64,000 bases of DNA from Acidimicrobiales bacterium (GCA_025351385.1 JANXWA010000002.1:1-64000), one strand, 5' to 3'; positions 1-8,538 are shown, counted from the first letter of the stretch. The notes: generated by a model from the letters alone, not told the origin. Numbers and translations are program-made.

Positions 1-98
1 TCGTCACCTTCGCCACTGAAGACGGCGAATTCATCGGTGAGACGCGCCTCGATCCCAATCGCGACTACCAGCCGAAGGGCGACGGCTTCGCGAGATAG
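1..98 (+). CDS. C-terminal end of a protein of unknown function (5' truncated by window)
   Basis: An open frame runs in from the window edge (first full codon at base 3) and stops with TAG at 96-98, giving 31 residues that end in QPKGDGFAR. The composition is charged and coding-like. No family can be recognised from so short a tail. It converges on the minus-strand tRNA-Glu gene. Confidence 0.5.
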   Translation, partial: VTFATEDGEFIGETRLDPNRDYQPKGDGFAR

Positions 99-145
99 CC
101 TGCACAGGTTCAGCTGTTCACGATGTCTCGACAGATTTCAACGGC

Positions 146-216
146 AGTCCCAACGGGATTCGAACCCGTGCCTCCACCTTGAGAGGGTGATGTCCTAGGC
201 CACTAGACGATGGGAC
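146..216 (-). tRNA. tRNA-Glu (anticodon CUC)
   Basis: The minus strand folds into a cloverleaf. The acceptor strand GTCCCAT faces TTGGGAC with one terminal mismatch, the D arm is TCTAG/CTAGGA, and the T arm contains GGTTCGAATCC. The anticodon stem is TCACC/GGTGG around the loop CTCTCAA, so the anticodon is CUC, which reads GAG. CCA is not encoded. It is the second tRNA of a minus-strand pair with tRNA-Gln and lies about 0.8 kb downstream of gltX, whose enzyme charges it. Confidence 0.93.
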
Positions 217-219
217 CAA

Positions 220-255
220 GAAGTGATGAGAGCGTGGAATCGCTCTCATCACTTC
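220..255 (-). other. Perfect 15-bp hairpin between two tRNA genes
   Basis: GAAGTGATGAGAGCG (220-234) and its exact reverse complement (241-255) are separated by six bases. The hairpin fills the spacer between tRNA-Gln and tRNA-Glu. No T-run follows on either strand, so it does not look like a classic terminator. It may be a processing signal for a dicistronic tRNA precursor or a U-tract-less terminator for tRNA-Gln. Confidence 0.7.
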
Positions 256-256
256 G

Positions 257-328
257 CTCGGGGGCAAGGACTCGAACCCTGAATAACTGGACCAGAACCA
301 GTTGTGTTGCCAATTACACCACCCCCGA
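257..328 (-). tRNA. tRNA-Gln (anticodon CUG)
   Basis: On the minus strand the acceptor TCGGGGG pairs exactly with CCCCCGA. The D arm is GTGT/ACAC, the anticodon stem ACTGG/CCAGT surrounds TTCTGGT (anticodon CUG, codon CAG), and the T arm is CAGGG-TTCGAGT-CCTTG. CCA is not encoded. It is the first gene of the tRNA pair. Since only a GluRS is seen nearby, charging probably goes through the GluRS/GatCAB route, but that is inference. Confidence 0.94.
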
Positions 329-372
329 AGGGCTTGGAAAGCCTACCCGAGAACCAGAACGGACTGCCAGCG

Positions 373-1008
373 CTACCTAGCGCGTGGCGCCGCGCTCGTC
401 CACGAGCTGAGCCGTCCGTATCCGATGATCCGACCGACTCCGACCTCGAAGGTCTCCTTCGCGTAGTACTTCCACAACGAGTGCTTGACGGTGGGCGAGT
501 TCCCGACCGGTGACGGATAGGTCGTGAGTCCCTGGGAAGCGGCAATCGCCATCGCGCGGTCCTCGTGAAAGGGGTCGGTGACGGTCAGCACGGTCACGAT
601 GTGCAACTTCTTCAACTGGGACGAGACGGTCGCCACGTTCTGCCACGTGTCGTTGCCCGCGCCTTGCAGGACCCGGTCGGCCGGGACGCCGTGACGCTCG
701 ACGTACGAGGCCGAGACGCCGGCCTCGGTAAAGACGTCGCCCTTCAACTTCCCGCCGGTGACCACCACCCACGTCGCCCGGTGGTCATGCCACAGCATGA
801 GCGCGTGGTCGAGCCGGGCCTTCAGCTCGGGCGAGGGCCGTCCATTGTTCTCGGTCGTTCCAAAGACGAGTATCGCCTGGGCACTCTTCGAGGAGTGGTG
901 GTGGCCCGTCATCCAGATCTGGACGAAGGTGACCGCGAAGTAGAGCATGACGGCGCTGACCGCCAGTGACGCGATGCGCAACGCCAGCTTGACGGGGCCG
1001 AAGATCAC
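373..1008 (-). CDS. DUF218 (YdcF/SanA/ElyC-like) membrane-anchored protein
   Basis: A 211-residue protein with one hydrophobic helix at about residues 7-33, followed by a DUF218 domain: a first strand AILVFG, then VVVTGG, a TEA turn, GVPADRVL and an NDTWQN segment that matches the family's acidic and Asn-Thr positions. The family includes E. coli YdcF, SanA and ElyC, linked to envelope integrity and precursor lipid metabolism. The exact reaction here is unknown. I chose the GTG at 1008 because it overlaps the gltX stop as GTGA, so translation is probably coupled. Longer readings into gltX are antisense-free artefacts of high GC. Confidence 0.8.
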   Translation of the reverse strand: MIFGPVKLALRIASLAVSAVMLYFAVTFVQIWMTGHHHSSKSAQAILVFGTTENNGRPSPELKARLDHALMLWHDHRATWVVVTGGKLKGDVFTEAGVSASYVERHGVPADRVLQGAGNDTWQNVATVSSQLKKLHIVTVLTVTDPFHEDRAMAIAASQGLTTYPSPVGNSPTVKHSLWKYYAKETFEVGVGRIIGYGRLSSWTSAAPRAR

Positions 1009-2456
1009 ACGCCGGCACGGACCAGGGCGTCGTGCATTCGCCGCAGGGTCACCTCTCGTCCCAGCAGTTCGAGAGACTCGAAGAGCGGCGGGCCCACTGA
1101 CCGGCCGGTGATCGCGCAACGTATCGGCGCCTGGCTCTTGCGAAGGGCCATCCCGAACGTCTCGCCGAGGGCCAATGTCGTGTCGTGCAGAACCGCGGAG
1201 CTCCACTCGACGGTCTCGAACGTCGAGATTGCGCGACGCAGCAGGTCCCGGCCGACCGGGTCACCGGCGATCGTCTTCTCGAACGACGCCTCGTCGAAGG
1301 CAACGTCGTCGAGGAAGAAGAAATCGACCATCGTGGGAACCTCGCCCAGGGTCGCGACGCGCTCCTGGACCAGAGGCGCCACCTTCGCGAAGAGTTCGTC
1401 GTTGAACTGCTCCTTCGTCCAACACGCCTCCCGGTCAGTCGGTCGCCACTGCGTCGACCACGGGCGGACCCACGGGGCGCACCGGTCGACGAATTCCGCG
1501 GCCGAGAGCGCTCGGATGTACTCGCCGTTCATATGGGTCAGCTTCTTCACATCGAAGAAGGCCGGTGAGTGCGAGACGTCCTTGAGGCGGAACTGCTCGA
1601 CCAGTGTCGAGCGAGGAACGATCTCCTCGTCGCCGCGCGGACTCCACCCGAGCAAGGCCAGGTAGTTCACAAACGCGTCCGGGAGGTAGCCCTGGTCCCG
1701 ATAGGACTCGACCGCGACCGGGTCCTTGCGCTTGGAGAGCTTCTTTCGCTGCTCGTTGACGAGCATCGGCAGGTGCGCGTACTCGGGGTGGGGCACCACG
1801 TCGACGCCCGGACAGTGGTTGAGGGCCTCCCACATCATCACCTGCTTGGGGGTCGTAGGCAGGAGGTCCTCGCCGCGGATGATGTGGGTGATCGCCATGC
1901 TGCGGTCGTCGACCGCGTTCGCGAGCGGGTACAACACCACGCCGTTGGACTTGACGACGATGAAGTCCTCGTAGCTGTCGTGGGGGAACACGACATCGCC
2001 GCGGATGATGTCGTGCACCACCGTCGAGCCGCTGGCGGGCACGGCGAAGCGCAGTGCCGTGTGCTCGGAGCGAGGAACGTGGCGTTCGCGGCAGTGTCCG
2101 TCGTAGCCGGGCTTGGCGTTGCCCTCGATGCGCTCGTCGATCTCCTCGCGGGTGCAGTCGCAGGTGTAGAGGTGGCCGTTGGCGAAGAGCGCTTCGGCCG
2201 CCTCGACGTGATCGCCCAGCAGCGCGCTCTGCAAGAACGGCCCCTCGTCGAAGTCGAGGCCCAGCCACGCCATCGCGGTGATGATCCCCTCGTGCCACTC
2301 GTCGCGATTGCGCTCAGCGTCGGTGTCCTCGATGCGCAGGATGAAGGTCCCGCCGGTCTGGCGCGCGAAGAGCCAGTTGAAGAGGCTTGTGCGCGCGGAC
2401 CCGACGTGGAAGAAGCCCGTTGGGGAAGGGGCGAAGCGGACGCGAGGCCCGGTCAT
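1005..2456 (-). CDS. gltX: Glutamate--tRNA ligase
   Basis: A 483-residue class I aminoacyl-tRNA synthetase that joins glutamate to tRNA-Glu, and in bacteria lacking GlnRS often also to tRNA-Gln. The HIGH-type signature is APSPTGFFHVGSA at about residues 9-21 and the KLSKR loop is at 239-243. Cys99, Cys101 and Cys122 resemble the zinc-binding connective insert of many bacterial GluRS. Length is normal. Its ATG lies 4 bases after the ferredoxin stop, and GAGGAG upstream serves as ribosome site. The downstream DUF218 gene overlaps its stop, and both cognate tRNA genes follow. Confidence 0.97.
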   Translation of the reverse strand: MTGPRVRFAPSPTGFFHVGSARTSLFNWLFARQTGGTFILRIEDTDAERNRDEWHEGIITAMAWLGLDFDEGPFLQSALLGDHVEAAEALFANGHLYTCDCTREEIDERIEGNAKPGYDGHCRERHVPRSEHTALRFAVPASGSTVVHDIIRGDVVFPHDSYEDFIVVKSNGVVLYPLANAVDDRSMAITHIIRGEDLLPTTPKQVMMWEALNHCPGVDVVPHPEYAHLPMLVNEQRKKLSKRKDPVAVESYRDQGYLPDAFVNYLALLGWSPRGDEEIVPRSTLVEQFRLKDVSHSPAFFDVKKLTHMNGEYIRALSAAEFVDRCAPWVRPWSTQWRPTDREACWTKEQFNDELFAKVAPLVQERVATLGEVPTMVDFFFLDDVAFDEASFEKTIAGDPVGRDLLRRAISTFETVEWSSAVLHDTTLALGETFGMALRKSQAPIRCAITGRSVGPPLFESLELLGREVTLRRMHDALVRAGV

Positions 2457-2459
2457 GGG

Positions 2460-2651
2460 CTACTCCTCAAGGGAGATGGCACCGTTGGGGCAGCTCGCCA
2501 CCGCTTCACGCAGCCGCTCGTCGAATTCCGGTCCGGGGTTCTCGTTCAGCACGTACATGAATCCGTCATCACGCACCTCGAAGACTTCGGGGACAATGCC
2601 CATGCAGACGGCGTTGCTGGTGCAGAGATCGTAATCAACGATGACTTTCAT
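2460..2651 (-). CDS. Small single-cluster ferredoxin, probably [3Fe-4S]
   Basis: A 63-residue ferredoxin. The first motif is CTSNAVC, a C-x5-C pattern in which the middle Cys of a [4Fe-4S] motif is Asn. A later CPNGAI supplies the third ligand. This is typical of the soluble [3Fe-4S] ferredoxins that serve actinobacterial P450s or other oxidoreductases. The start ATG at 2651 has AAGGGG just upstream, and the Met ten codons earlier has no such site. It heads the minus-strand run fdx-gltX-DUF218 and is divergent from an aldo/keto reductase. No P450 is in this window, so the partner is unknown. Confidence 0.88.
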   Translation of the reverse strand: MKVIVDYDLCTSNAVCMGIVPEVFEVRDDGFMYVLNENPGPEFDERLREAVASCPNGAISLEE

Positions 2652-2717
2652 AGGACCCCTTCGAGTGACGACCGTCCACATCGTAGTTGGGCCGGACCGG
2701 CGGCGGGGTCGACTGCC

Positions 2718-2723
2718 TACACT
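2718..2723 (+). promoter_or_regulatory. Candidate -10 box (TACACT) for the aldo/keto reductase
   Basis: TACACT fits the actinobacterial TAnnnT -10 pattern and leaves a leader of about 20 bases carrying a GAAGGGAG ribosome site before the ATG at 2748. No good -35 is visible. Confidence 0.35.
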
Positions 2724-2747
2724 TCAGGGCATCGCGAAGGGAGTCCC

Positions 2748-3668
2748 ATGGAGAAGCGCGCACTCGGATCACTACAGGTGTCGGTCGTAGGCGTCGGCTG
2801 CAATAACTTCGGCGCCCGTCTCGATGAAGGGGCCACGTCGCGCGTCGTGCTTGGCGCCCTCGACGCCGGCATCAACTTCTTCGATACCGCCGACACCTAC
2901 GGGGCCACCACGTCCGAGCAGTATCTCGGGCGGGCCCTCGGCGCCCGTCGCGACGAGGCGGTCGTCGCGACGAAGTTCGGCATGCCCGTCGACGACACCC
3001 GCTTCGGAGCCCATCCGACCTACGTGCGTCAGGCCTGCGAGGACTCTCTGGCACGCCTCGGCACTGACCGCATCGACCTGTACCAACTGCACTTCCCTGA
3101 CGCCACCGTGCCGATCGCCGACACCCTGGGGGCGCTGGGCGAACTCGTCGCCGAAGGCAAGGTCCGCGAGATCGGATGCTCGAACCTCACCGTTCTCCAA
3201 CTCGAGGAGGCCAAGGCCGCCGCCGGTGACGGACCGGCCTTCGTGTCGGTGCAGAACCAGTACTCCCTGCTGGCGCGCGAGCCGGAGCGTGACGGCGTGC
3301 TCGACGCCTGCGCGCGGCTCGGACTCGGATTTCTGCCCTTCTACCCACTGGCGAACGGCCTCCTGACCGGCAAGGTCAAGCCCGGCGAGCCGATACCCGA
3401 GGGGACACGCCTCGCGATGATGTCCTCCGAGCGCAGCGTGCACTGGCTGAGCGACGAGATCCAGGGCCGCGTCGGCGCACTGCTCGACTTCGCGAACGAG
3501 ATTGAGGTCCCGATCCTGTCACTGGCCTTCTCATGGCTGCTCAGCCACCGCCAGGTGTCGAGCGTCATCGCCGGCGCGACGAGCGTCGAGCAGGTTCGGG
3601 CCAACGCCGGTGCGGTCAGAGCCCTGCCCGACGACGTCGTCGCGGCGCTGGACGTCCTGACGGGCTAG
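2748..3668 (+). CDS. Aldo/keto reductase
   Basis: A 306-residue NADPH-dependent reductase with a TIM-barrel fold. The catalytic set is visible: Asp46 in FFDTADTYG, Tyr51, Lys76 in ATKFG, and the His of YQLHFP. Later segments REIGCSNL and SVIAGATS are the usual substrate and cofactor signatures. The start ATG is preceded by GAAGGGAG. The 3' end overlaps the convergent pntB by 4 bases. Substrate cannot be predicted; relatives reduce sugars, aldehydes or ketones. Confidence 0.93.
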   Translation: MEKRALGSLQVSVVGVGCNNFGARLDEGATSRVVLGALDAGINFFDTADTYGATTSEQYLGRALGARRDEAVVATKFGMPVDDTRFGAHPTYVRQACEDSLARLGTDRIDLYQLHFPDATVPIADTLGALGELVAEGKVREIGCSNLTVLQLEEAKAAAGDGPAFVSVQNQYSLLAREPERDGVLDACARLGLGFLPFYPLANGLLTGKVKPGEPIPEGTRLAMMSSERSVHWLSDEIQGRVGALLDFANEIEVPILSLAFSWLLSHRQVSSVIAGATSVEQVRANAGAVRALPDDVVAALDVLTG

Positions 3669-5062
3669 CTGGCCTTGACGGCCGCCACCATCTTCGTGAG
3701 CGTGTCCTTCGCGTCCCCGAAGACCAACGTGGTCTTGGGATTGTAGAGCAGCTCGTTCTCGATGCCGGCGAAGCCGGGACGCATCGAGCGCTTCAAGAAG
3801 ACAACGTTCTCTGCGAGGTCCGCTTTGATGATCGGCATGCCGTAAATCGGCGAGCTCGGGTCGTCGTGGGCGGCCGGATTCACGGTGTCGTTCGCGCCGA
3901 CGACGAGGGCGACGTCGGCGGTCTGCAGCTCGGAGTTCGCTTCGTCCATCTCCACCAGCTGCTCGTAGGGCACGTTGGCCTCAGCGAGCAGCACGTTCAT
4001 GTGGCCGGGCATGCGTCCCGCCACCGGATGGATGGCGTAGAAGACCTCGATGCCCTTCTTCTCGAGAACCTCGGCGAGTTCGCGCAGCACGTGCTGGCCC
4101 TGCGAGACGGCGAGGCCGTAACCCGGGATGAACACAACCCGGCTAGCGAAGCCGAGCAGGATCGCGATGTCCTCGGGCGTGCCGGAGCGCACGCTCGCCC
4201 CGTCGGCCCGAGTGGTGGCGCCGCTCGCGGTGACCTTCGAGCCGAATGCGGAGAAGAGGACGTTGGAGAGACTGCGGCCCATCGCCTTGCTCATGAGGCG
4301 CGTGAGCAAGATACCCGAGGCGCCGACCAGAGTTCCGGCGACGATCAGCAGGTTCGAGCCCAGCGTGAAGCCCGAGGCGGCGACGGCGAGGCCGGTGAAG
4401 GCATTGAGCAGCGAGATAAGCACCGGCACGTCGGCGCCGCCGATAGGCAGCACGAAGATCACGCCGAGGACGAAGGCGAGGGCGAACAACACCCACAGGA
4501 GCGGGGTCGACGAGGTGACGAGGATCGTCACGATGATCGCGGCCGACGCCAGTCCCACCACCCCGTTGATGGCCTGCTGGCCCGGGTAGGTGATGGGCCG
4601 GCCGGTCATCAGCTCCTGGAGCTTCGCGAAGGCGATCGCCGAGCCGGAGAACGAGAAGGTCCCGATCAGGACGCCGAGGAGCACCTCCAGGGTGACGTAG
4701 GTCGCCGGGTGGGTCGACTTGATGTGCACGAACTCAGTGATGGAGACGAGCGCCGCGGCGCCACCGCCCACGCCGTTGAAGATCGCCACTAACTGCGGCA
4801 TGGCGGTCATCTTCACGAATCGGGCCGTGGGCACCGCAACGATGAAGCCGATGAACATGGCGAGCAGGATCAGCCAGACGTGGTGCAAGGAGTGGCCGTC
4901 GACGTACTTGAAGAAAGTCGCGACGATCGCCACCGCCATGCCGAAGGCCGCGATCATATTGCCCTTGCGAGCGTGCTTGGGGCTGCCCAGGCCCTTCAGG
5001 GCGACCACGAAGGTCGTGGCGGAGAACAGGTACAGCAGGTCGATGAGAGTTTCGCGACTCAC
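3665..5062 (-). CDS. pntB: NAD(P) transhydrogenase subunit beta
   Basis: A 465-residue membrane subunit of proton-translocating transhydrogenase, which couples hydride transfer from NADH to NADP with proton flow. Roughly the first 270 residues are hydrophobic helices (domain II). The C-terminal 175 form the NADP-binding domain III, including GYGLAVSQGQH and VVGANDTVNPAA. Its ATG overlaps the pntAB stop by 4 bases (ATGA), so the subunits are translationally coupled. Length matches the Rhodospirillum-type three-gene enzyme. Confidence 0.96.
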   Translation of the reverse strand: MSRETLIDLLYLFSATTFVVALKGLGSPKHARKGNMIAAFGMAVAIVATFFKYVDGHSLHHVWLILLAMFIGFIVAVPTARFVKMTAMPQLVAIFNGVGGGAAALVSITEFVHIKSTHPATYVTLEVLLGVLIGTFSFSGSAIAFAKLQELMTGRPITYPGQQAINGVVGLASAAIIVTILVTSSTPLLWVLFALAFVLGVIFVLPIGGADVPVLISLLNAFTGLAVAASGFTLGSNLLIVAGTLVGASGILLTRLMSKAMGRSLSNVLFSAFGSKVTASGATTRADGASVRSGTPEDIAILLGFASRVVFIPGYGLAVSQGQHVLRELAEVLEKKGIEVFYAIHPVAGRMPGHMNVLLAEANVPYEQLVEMDEANSELQTADVALVVGANDTVNPAAHDDPSSPIYGMPIIKADLAENVVFLKRSMRPGFAGIENELLYNPKTTLVFGDAKDTLTKMVAAVKAS

Positions 5063-5382
5063 TGGGTTACCTCTTCATTCGTCGTGGCCTTGGGCTTTTG
5101 GGTCTTCGGCTTGAACATCTCGAGCATGCGGTCGGTGACGACGAATCCGCCGACCACGTTGAGGGTCGCGAGGATCACGGCGAGAAAGCCCAGCACCTCT
5201 TGGAGGTTGGTCGTCGCCCCACCGAGAATCAACATGGATCCGACGAGGATGACGCCGTGAATGGCGTTCGAGCCGCTCATGAGCGGCGTGTGCAGGATGC
5301 TCGGTACCTTCGCGATGATCTCGGTGCCGACGAAGATCGTCAGCATCAAGACGGTGGCGTACTGCAACAGCGAGTTACCCAT
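5059..5382 (-). CDS. pntAB: NAD(P) transhydrogenase subunit alpha part 2 (membrane)
   Basis: A 107-residue protein with three hydrophobic helices and the conserved PLMSGSNAIHGV segment. It is the small membrane portion of the alpha subunit, which is a separate polypeptide in the Rhodospirillum-type enzyme and fused in E. coli. The ATG shares one base with the pntAA stop (TGATG), and its own stop overlaps pntB. The C-terminal tail is charged and Lys/Pro-rich. Confidence 0.95.
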   Translation of the reverse strand: MGNSLLQYATVLMLTIFVGTEIIAKVPSILHTPLMSGSNAIHGVILVGSMLILGGATTNLQEVLGFLAVILATLNVVGGFVVTDRMLEMFKPKTQKPKATTNEEVTQ

Positions 5383-6530
5383 CAGGCGTTCTCCTTCAAT
5401 GCGGGGGTGATGGCCACGTGGGGCACGCCAAGCGCATCGGCCGTCGGTGCGTGGCTGACCGCGCCGTCGCGCGCCACCGTCACACCGATGACCACCTCGT
5501 CGCTCCAGTCGGGCTCAATCTGACCCTTGCTTCCGAAGAGGCCGAGCAACTTCAAGACGTTGTTCGCGAACATCAAGCTCGCGTGCGCTCCCATCTGGGC
5601 GGGCGGATTCGCCATGCCGACGACTCGCACGCCATGGTGCTCCACCACTTCACCAACCTTGGTCAGCTGGCAGTTGCCGCCGCCGTCGGCGGCCATGTCG
5701 ATCACGAGCGATCCCTCGCCCATCGCCTCGACCATCGCGGTCGTCACGAGGATGGGCGACTTTCGTCCGGGCACGGCCGCGGTCGTGATGACGATGTCGG
5801 CGTTGGCAACCTCACTCAGCAGGGCGGCCTGTTGTTGGGTGCGCTCATCGTCGGTGAGCTCGCGGGCGTAGCCTCCGACCGCGTCCGCGGTCACGTCGAG
5901 CTTGACGAAGACCGCGCCGGCCGACTCGGCTTCCTCCTTCGCCGCGGAGCGCACGTCGTAGGCGCGCACCTTCGCACCGAGGCGCTTCGAGGTCGCGATC
6001 GCCTGAAGACCGGCCACGCCAACGCCCATGACGAGCACCTTGGCCGGGCGGATGGTGCCCGCGGCGGTGGTGAGCAGCGGGAAGAAGCGGTCGAAGTAGG
6101 TCGCACCGGTGAGGGCGGCCCGGTACCCCGACACGGTGGCCTGGGATGACAGGGCGTCCATGTACTGCGCGCGCGAGATTCGCGGCAGCAAGTCGAACGA
6201 GAGGATCGTCACGCGGCGGTCGTTGAGGGCCCGGACGACTTCGAGGGTCAACAGCGGCGAGAGGAACGAGAGATGGAGCGAACCTTCGGGCAGCTGGCCA
6301 GCCTCGACGACCGTGGGGGGGTTCACACGCAGGTTGACCTCGCCCGAGGGCGAGTCGACGATGGCCGCTCCGACGGCCTGGTAGGCCTCGTCGGTGAAGT
6401 GGGCTCGCAGACCGGCGCCCCGTTGGACCTGCACTTCCCAACCATCGGTAACGAGGGTCTTCACGGCGTCGGGCGTGAGAGCGACACGTGTCTCCCCCGC
6501 ACGCGACTCCTTATAGAGCGCAATTTTCAT
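5382..6530 (-). CDS. pntAA: NAD(P) transhydrogenase subunit alpha part 1 (NAD-binding)
   Basis: A 382-residue soluble domain I related to alanine dehydrogenase. It begins MKIALYKESRAGETRVAL, and the Rossmann NAD site is VLVMGVGVAGLQAIATSKRLG around residue 160. IDMAADGGGNC and ANPPAQMGAHAS are typical of this subunit. It is first in the pntAA-pntAB-pntB operon. No ribosome site precedes the ATG, but a TAGAAA box ends six bases before it, which suggests a leaderless transcript. Confidence 0.96.
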   Translation of the reverse strand: MKIALYKESRAGETRVALTPDAVKTLVTDGWEVQVQRGAGLRAHFTDEAYQAVGAAIVDSPSGEVNLRVNPPTVVEAGQLPEGSLHLSFLSPLLTLEVVRALNDRRVTILSFDLLPRISRAQYMDALSSQATVSGYRAALTGATYFDRFFPLLTTAAGTIRPAKVLVMGVGVAGLQAIATSKRLGAKVRAYDVRSAAKEEAESAGAVFVKLDVTADAVGGYARELTDDERTQQQAALLSEVANADIVITTAAVPGRKSPILVTTAMVEAMGEGSLVIDMAADGGGNCQLTKVGEVVEHHGVRVVGMANPPAQMGAHASLMFANNVLKLLGLFGSKGQIEPDWSDEVVIGVTVARDGAVSHAPTADALGVPHVAITPALKENA

Positions 6531-6536
6531 ACTCTG

Positions 6537-6542
6537 TTTCTA
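6537..6542 (-). promoter_or_regulatory. Candidate leaderless -10 box of pntAA (TAGAAA)
   Basis: On the minus strand TAGAAA is followed by exactly six bases (CAGAGT) and the pntAA ATG. It matches the TAnnnT pattern of other genes here except for the last base. Confidence 0.4.
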
Positions 6543-6822
6543 GCAGCCGCGCCAGAAACCCTCCGAAGGTCTTAGGACCCTAAAGCGACCGTACATCACG
6601 CGACCACATTCCGCCAGAGATAGTGCGCCGGCCCATCGCCGCAGGTCGGGCCGGGTGAAACATTTTCTTCCGTCGCTGAGCGAGTCGCTCAAGTCAATCT
6701 CCTCCCCGCAGAATCGAACGGCCAATCCACTCGGAGCCAGGACGCGAATCGGCCCTCGCTGTTGCAGACAACGACTCGCGCGACCATTGTGACCCGTCAG
6801 ACCGTCCGTGTAGAAAGGTGCC
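6543..6822. other. Divergent intergenic region between pntAA and ogt
   Basis: About 280 bases separate the two divergent genes. An open frame crosses it on the minus strand (6540-6896), but it runs into ogt and has no recognisable product. Apart from the pntAA box and the AAAGGTG ribosome site of ogt, I see no repeat, RNA or operator. Confidence 0.4.
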
Positions 6823-7293
6823 ATGAAGCCATTCATTGCCCACGTGAAGTCGCCCATCGGGTCCTGGGGTGTCGAAGGGACTGAACTGGGAATCACCCGA
6901 ATCTACGTGCCCGGTGAGAAGAGGCCGCGGTCGCGGGGGGTCGCGCCGAAGGCCGTCGCACAGGGCGCTGCCCAGCTTGAGCAGTACTTCAACGGCACCC
7001 GGCGCGCGTTCGACGTTTCGCTCGTCGATGCACCATCGACCTCGTTCCAGCGCGACGTCTGGAGAGCCCTATGCGACATCCCTTTCGGTGAGGTTCGAAC
7101 CTACGGCGACATTGCGAGGGCCACGAACCGGCCCCGCGCGACACGTGCCGTCGGCAACGCCAACCACGCGAACCCGTGGCCGATCATCGTCCCGTGTCAC
7201 CGGGTCGTTAGTGCCAGCGGCCTCGGCGGCTACGGCGGAGGCGAGGGTGTGAAGCGATTCCTGCTCGACCTTGAAGGGATCCACTACCCCTGA
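6823..7293 (+). CDS. ogt: Methylated-DNA--[protein]-cysteine S-methyltransferase
   Basis: A 156-residue suicide DNA-repair protein that moves the methyl group from O6-methylguanine to its own cysteine. The active-site motif is IIVPCHRVV, with Cys125 as acceptor. Upstream FGEVRTYGDIA carries the helix-turn-helix recognition elements and Arg finger region, and GLGGYGGG follows. AAAGGTG lies close before the ATG. Length is normal for Ogt without an Ada domain. The end overlaps the convergent membrane gene by ten bases. Confidence 0.96.
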   Translation: MKPFIAHVKSPIGSWGVEGTELGITRIYVPGEKRPRSRGVAPKAVAQGAAQLEQYFNGTRRAFDVSLVDAPSTSFQRDVWRALCDIPFGEVRTYGDIARATNRPRATRAVGNANHANPWPIIVPCHRVVSASGLGGYGGGEGVKRFLLDLEGIHYP

Positions 7294-7766
7294 TCGACGT
7301 CGCGGGGTGGCTGGGAGAGGAGGATCTTGTGCACGGCGACGTTGTCGTGCGCCTCACCGGAAGGCGTGAGGATCGAGAGGCGTCGGATCGCTCGTCCGGC
7401 AATCCACAGCAGTCCGAGCGCGAGGGGTACCTCCCACGCCGCCGCCACGAGTCCACTCAGCCAGAGGTCTCCTCGACGGGCCGTCGTGATGTCGAACCAT
7501 GCGTCGACGAGGAAAAACGTGGCCGAGACGCTGGCGAAGATGATGAAGACCGCGCGTCGGCGCCACGCCGCCCACGCCGCGAGGAACATCATCGCCGTCT
7601 CGGCGACGTCCAGCCCGACCCAGGCGAGGTCCCAATGGTTGGCCACGTAGTGGCGGGGTAGACGCAGCCCCAGATAGATGGTCCAGACGATCTCCACCGA
7701 CGCCGTCGTGAGCAGTAGTGCCAGCAATGGGCCACGAGCGATCCGCAGGCGAATCGGCCGAGCCAT
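7284..7766 (-). CDS. Small integral membrane protein, family unknown
   Basis: A 160-residue protein with about four hydrophobic helices (near residues 12-33, 45-65, 69-92 and 103-123) and a charged tail. Trp and Arg-rich turns such as AAWAAWRRRAVF lie between helices. I do not recognise a family or catalytic motif. The ATG at 7766 lies six bases downstream of the stop of the SCO6745-family gene, so the two are probably co-transcribed. The 3' end overlaps ogt. Confidence 0.7.
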   Translation of the reverse strand: MARPIRLRIARGPLLALLLTTASVEIVWTIYLGLRLPRHYVANHWDLAWVGLDVAETAMMFLAAWAAWRRRAVFIIFASVSATFFLVDAWFDITTARRGDLWLSGLVAAAWEVPLALGLLWIAGRAIRRLSILTPSGEAHDNVAVHKILLSQPPRDVDQG

Positions 7767-7772
7767 CGAGTC

Positions 7773-8531
7773 TCAGCCGGTGACGGCGACGGGCTCGGCA
7801 AGAGCGTCGAACATCGCCTTCGCCCCGTCCGCGAGGCTCTGGCGCTCGACGTCGTCGAGCACGTCGAAGTAGCGGGCTACGAGCGAGGAGGTCAGGATCT
7901 CGGCCTCGTCCTTCTTCGCCGCGAGCTCGGGCGTGACCTCCGGGACCTCGTCCTCGACGTAGCCGTGCATCTTGAAGAGATTCACGTCCTGGAGGTAGAC
8001 CGCCTCAGCCGGCGCCAGTCCCATTTCATCGACGGCGTCGATGTGCACGCAACCTCGCAGCTCGCGCATGAGGATCGCCCCGAGGTAGGCCGCGTGCACC
8101 GGGTTCACCGGCACGTCGAACTTCTTGTATCCGTCGACCAGGAGGTGTCGCCCTCCCTCAACCGATGCGGCGACCTTGAACGCGGCCTTCGCGAAAGCGT
8201 CGAGGACGCTCCGGTCGATCGCGCCGAAGGTCCGGTCGGCGAACGAGTAGGCGGACTGCAGATAGGCCTTCGCGATCTGAACCGGGTCGGCCTTGGTCCT
8301 GGCCTCGGTCCACATCCGCTCGAGGTGCCTCGGGTGGAAGAAGTAGAACGCCCCGATGACCACTTCGACATCGACGTCGCCCAGGGTGCCTCCCCGTCCG
8401 AGGCCGTAGAACTCGTAGGCGTTGAGTCCCAACTCCTTGCCGAGTTCGCGGGTCGCGGGATCGAAGTAGAACGACATGCCCACGTACTGGATGGAGTGGG
8501 CAACGGCGTCGGCGAGTTCGGTGGAGTTCAT
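7773..8531 (-). CDS. SCO6745-family protein
   Basis: A 252-residue soluble protein that resembles the actinobacterial SCO6745 family. It has an N-terminal helical segment, the Gly-rich LGRGGTLGDVDVEVV stretch and then FYFFHPRHLERMW, which matches the family's conserved FxxHP region. Function of the family is not established; it has a MarR-like helical layout but no confirmed DNA-binding role. A TAAGGT box seven bases before the ATG suggests a leaderless mRNA. The next gene codes for a small membrane protein. Confidence 0.72.
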   Translation of the reverse strand: MNSTELADAVAHSIQYVGMSFYFDPATRELGKELGLNAYEFYGLGRGGTLGDVDVEVVIGAFYFFHPRHLERMWTEARTKADPVQIAKAYLQSAYSFADRTFGAIDRSVLDAFAKAAFKVAASVEGGRHLLVDGYKKFDVPVNPVHAAYLGAILMRELRGCVHIDAVDEMGLAPAEAVYLQDVNLFKMHGYVEDEVPEVTPELAAKKDEAEILTSSLVARYFDVLDDVERQSLADGAKAMFDALAEPVAVTG

Positions 8532-8538
8532 GGTCCCG

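Noticed and set aside
6540-6896. A 118-codon minus-strand frame across the pntAA-ogt gap
   Set aside because: It runs into the ogt coding region, has no ribosome site and resembles nothing.
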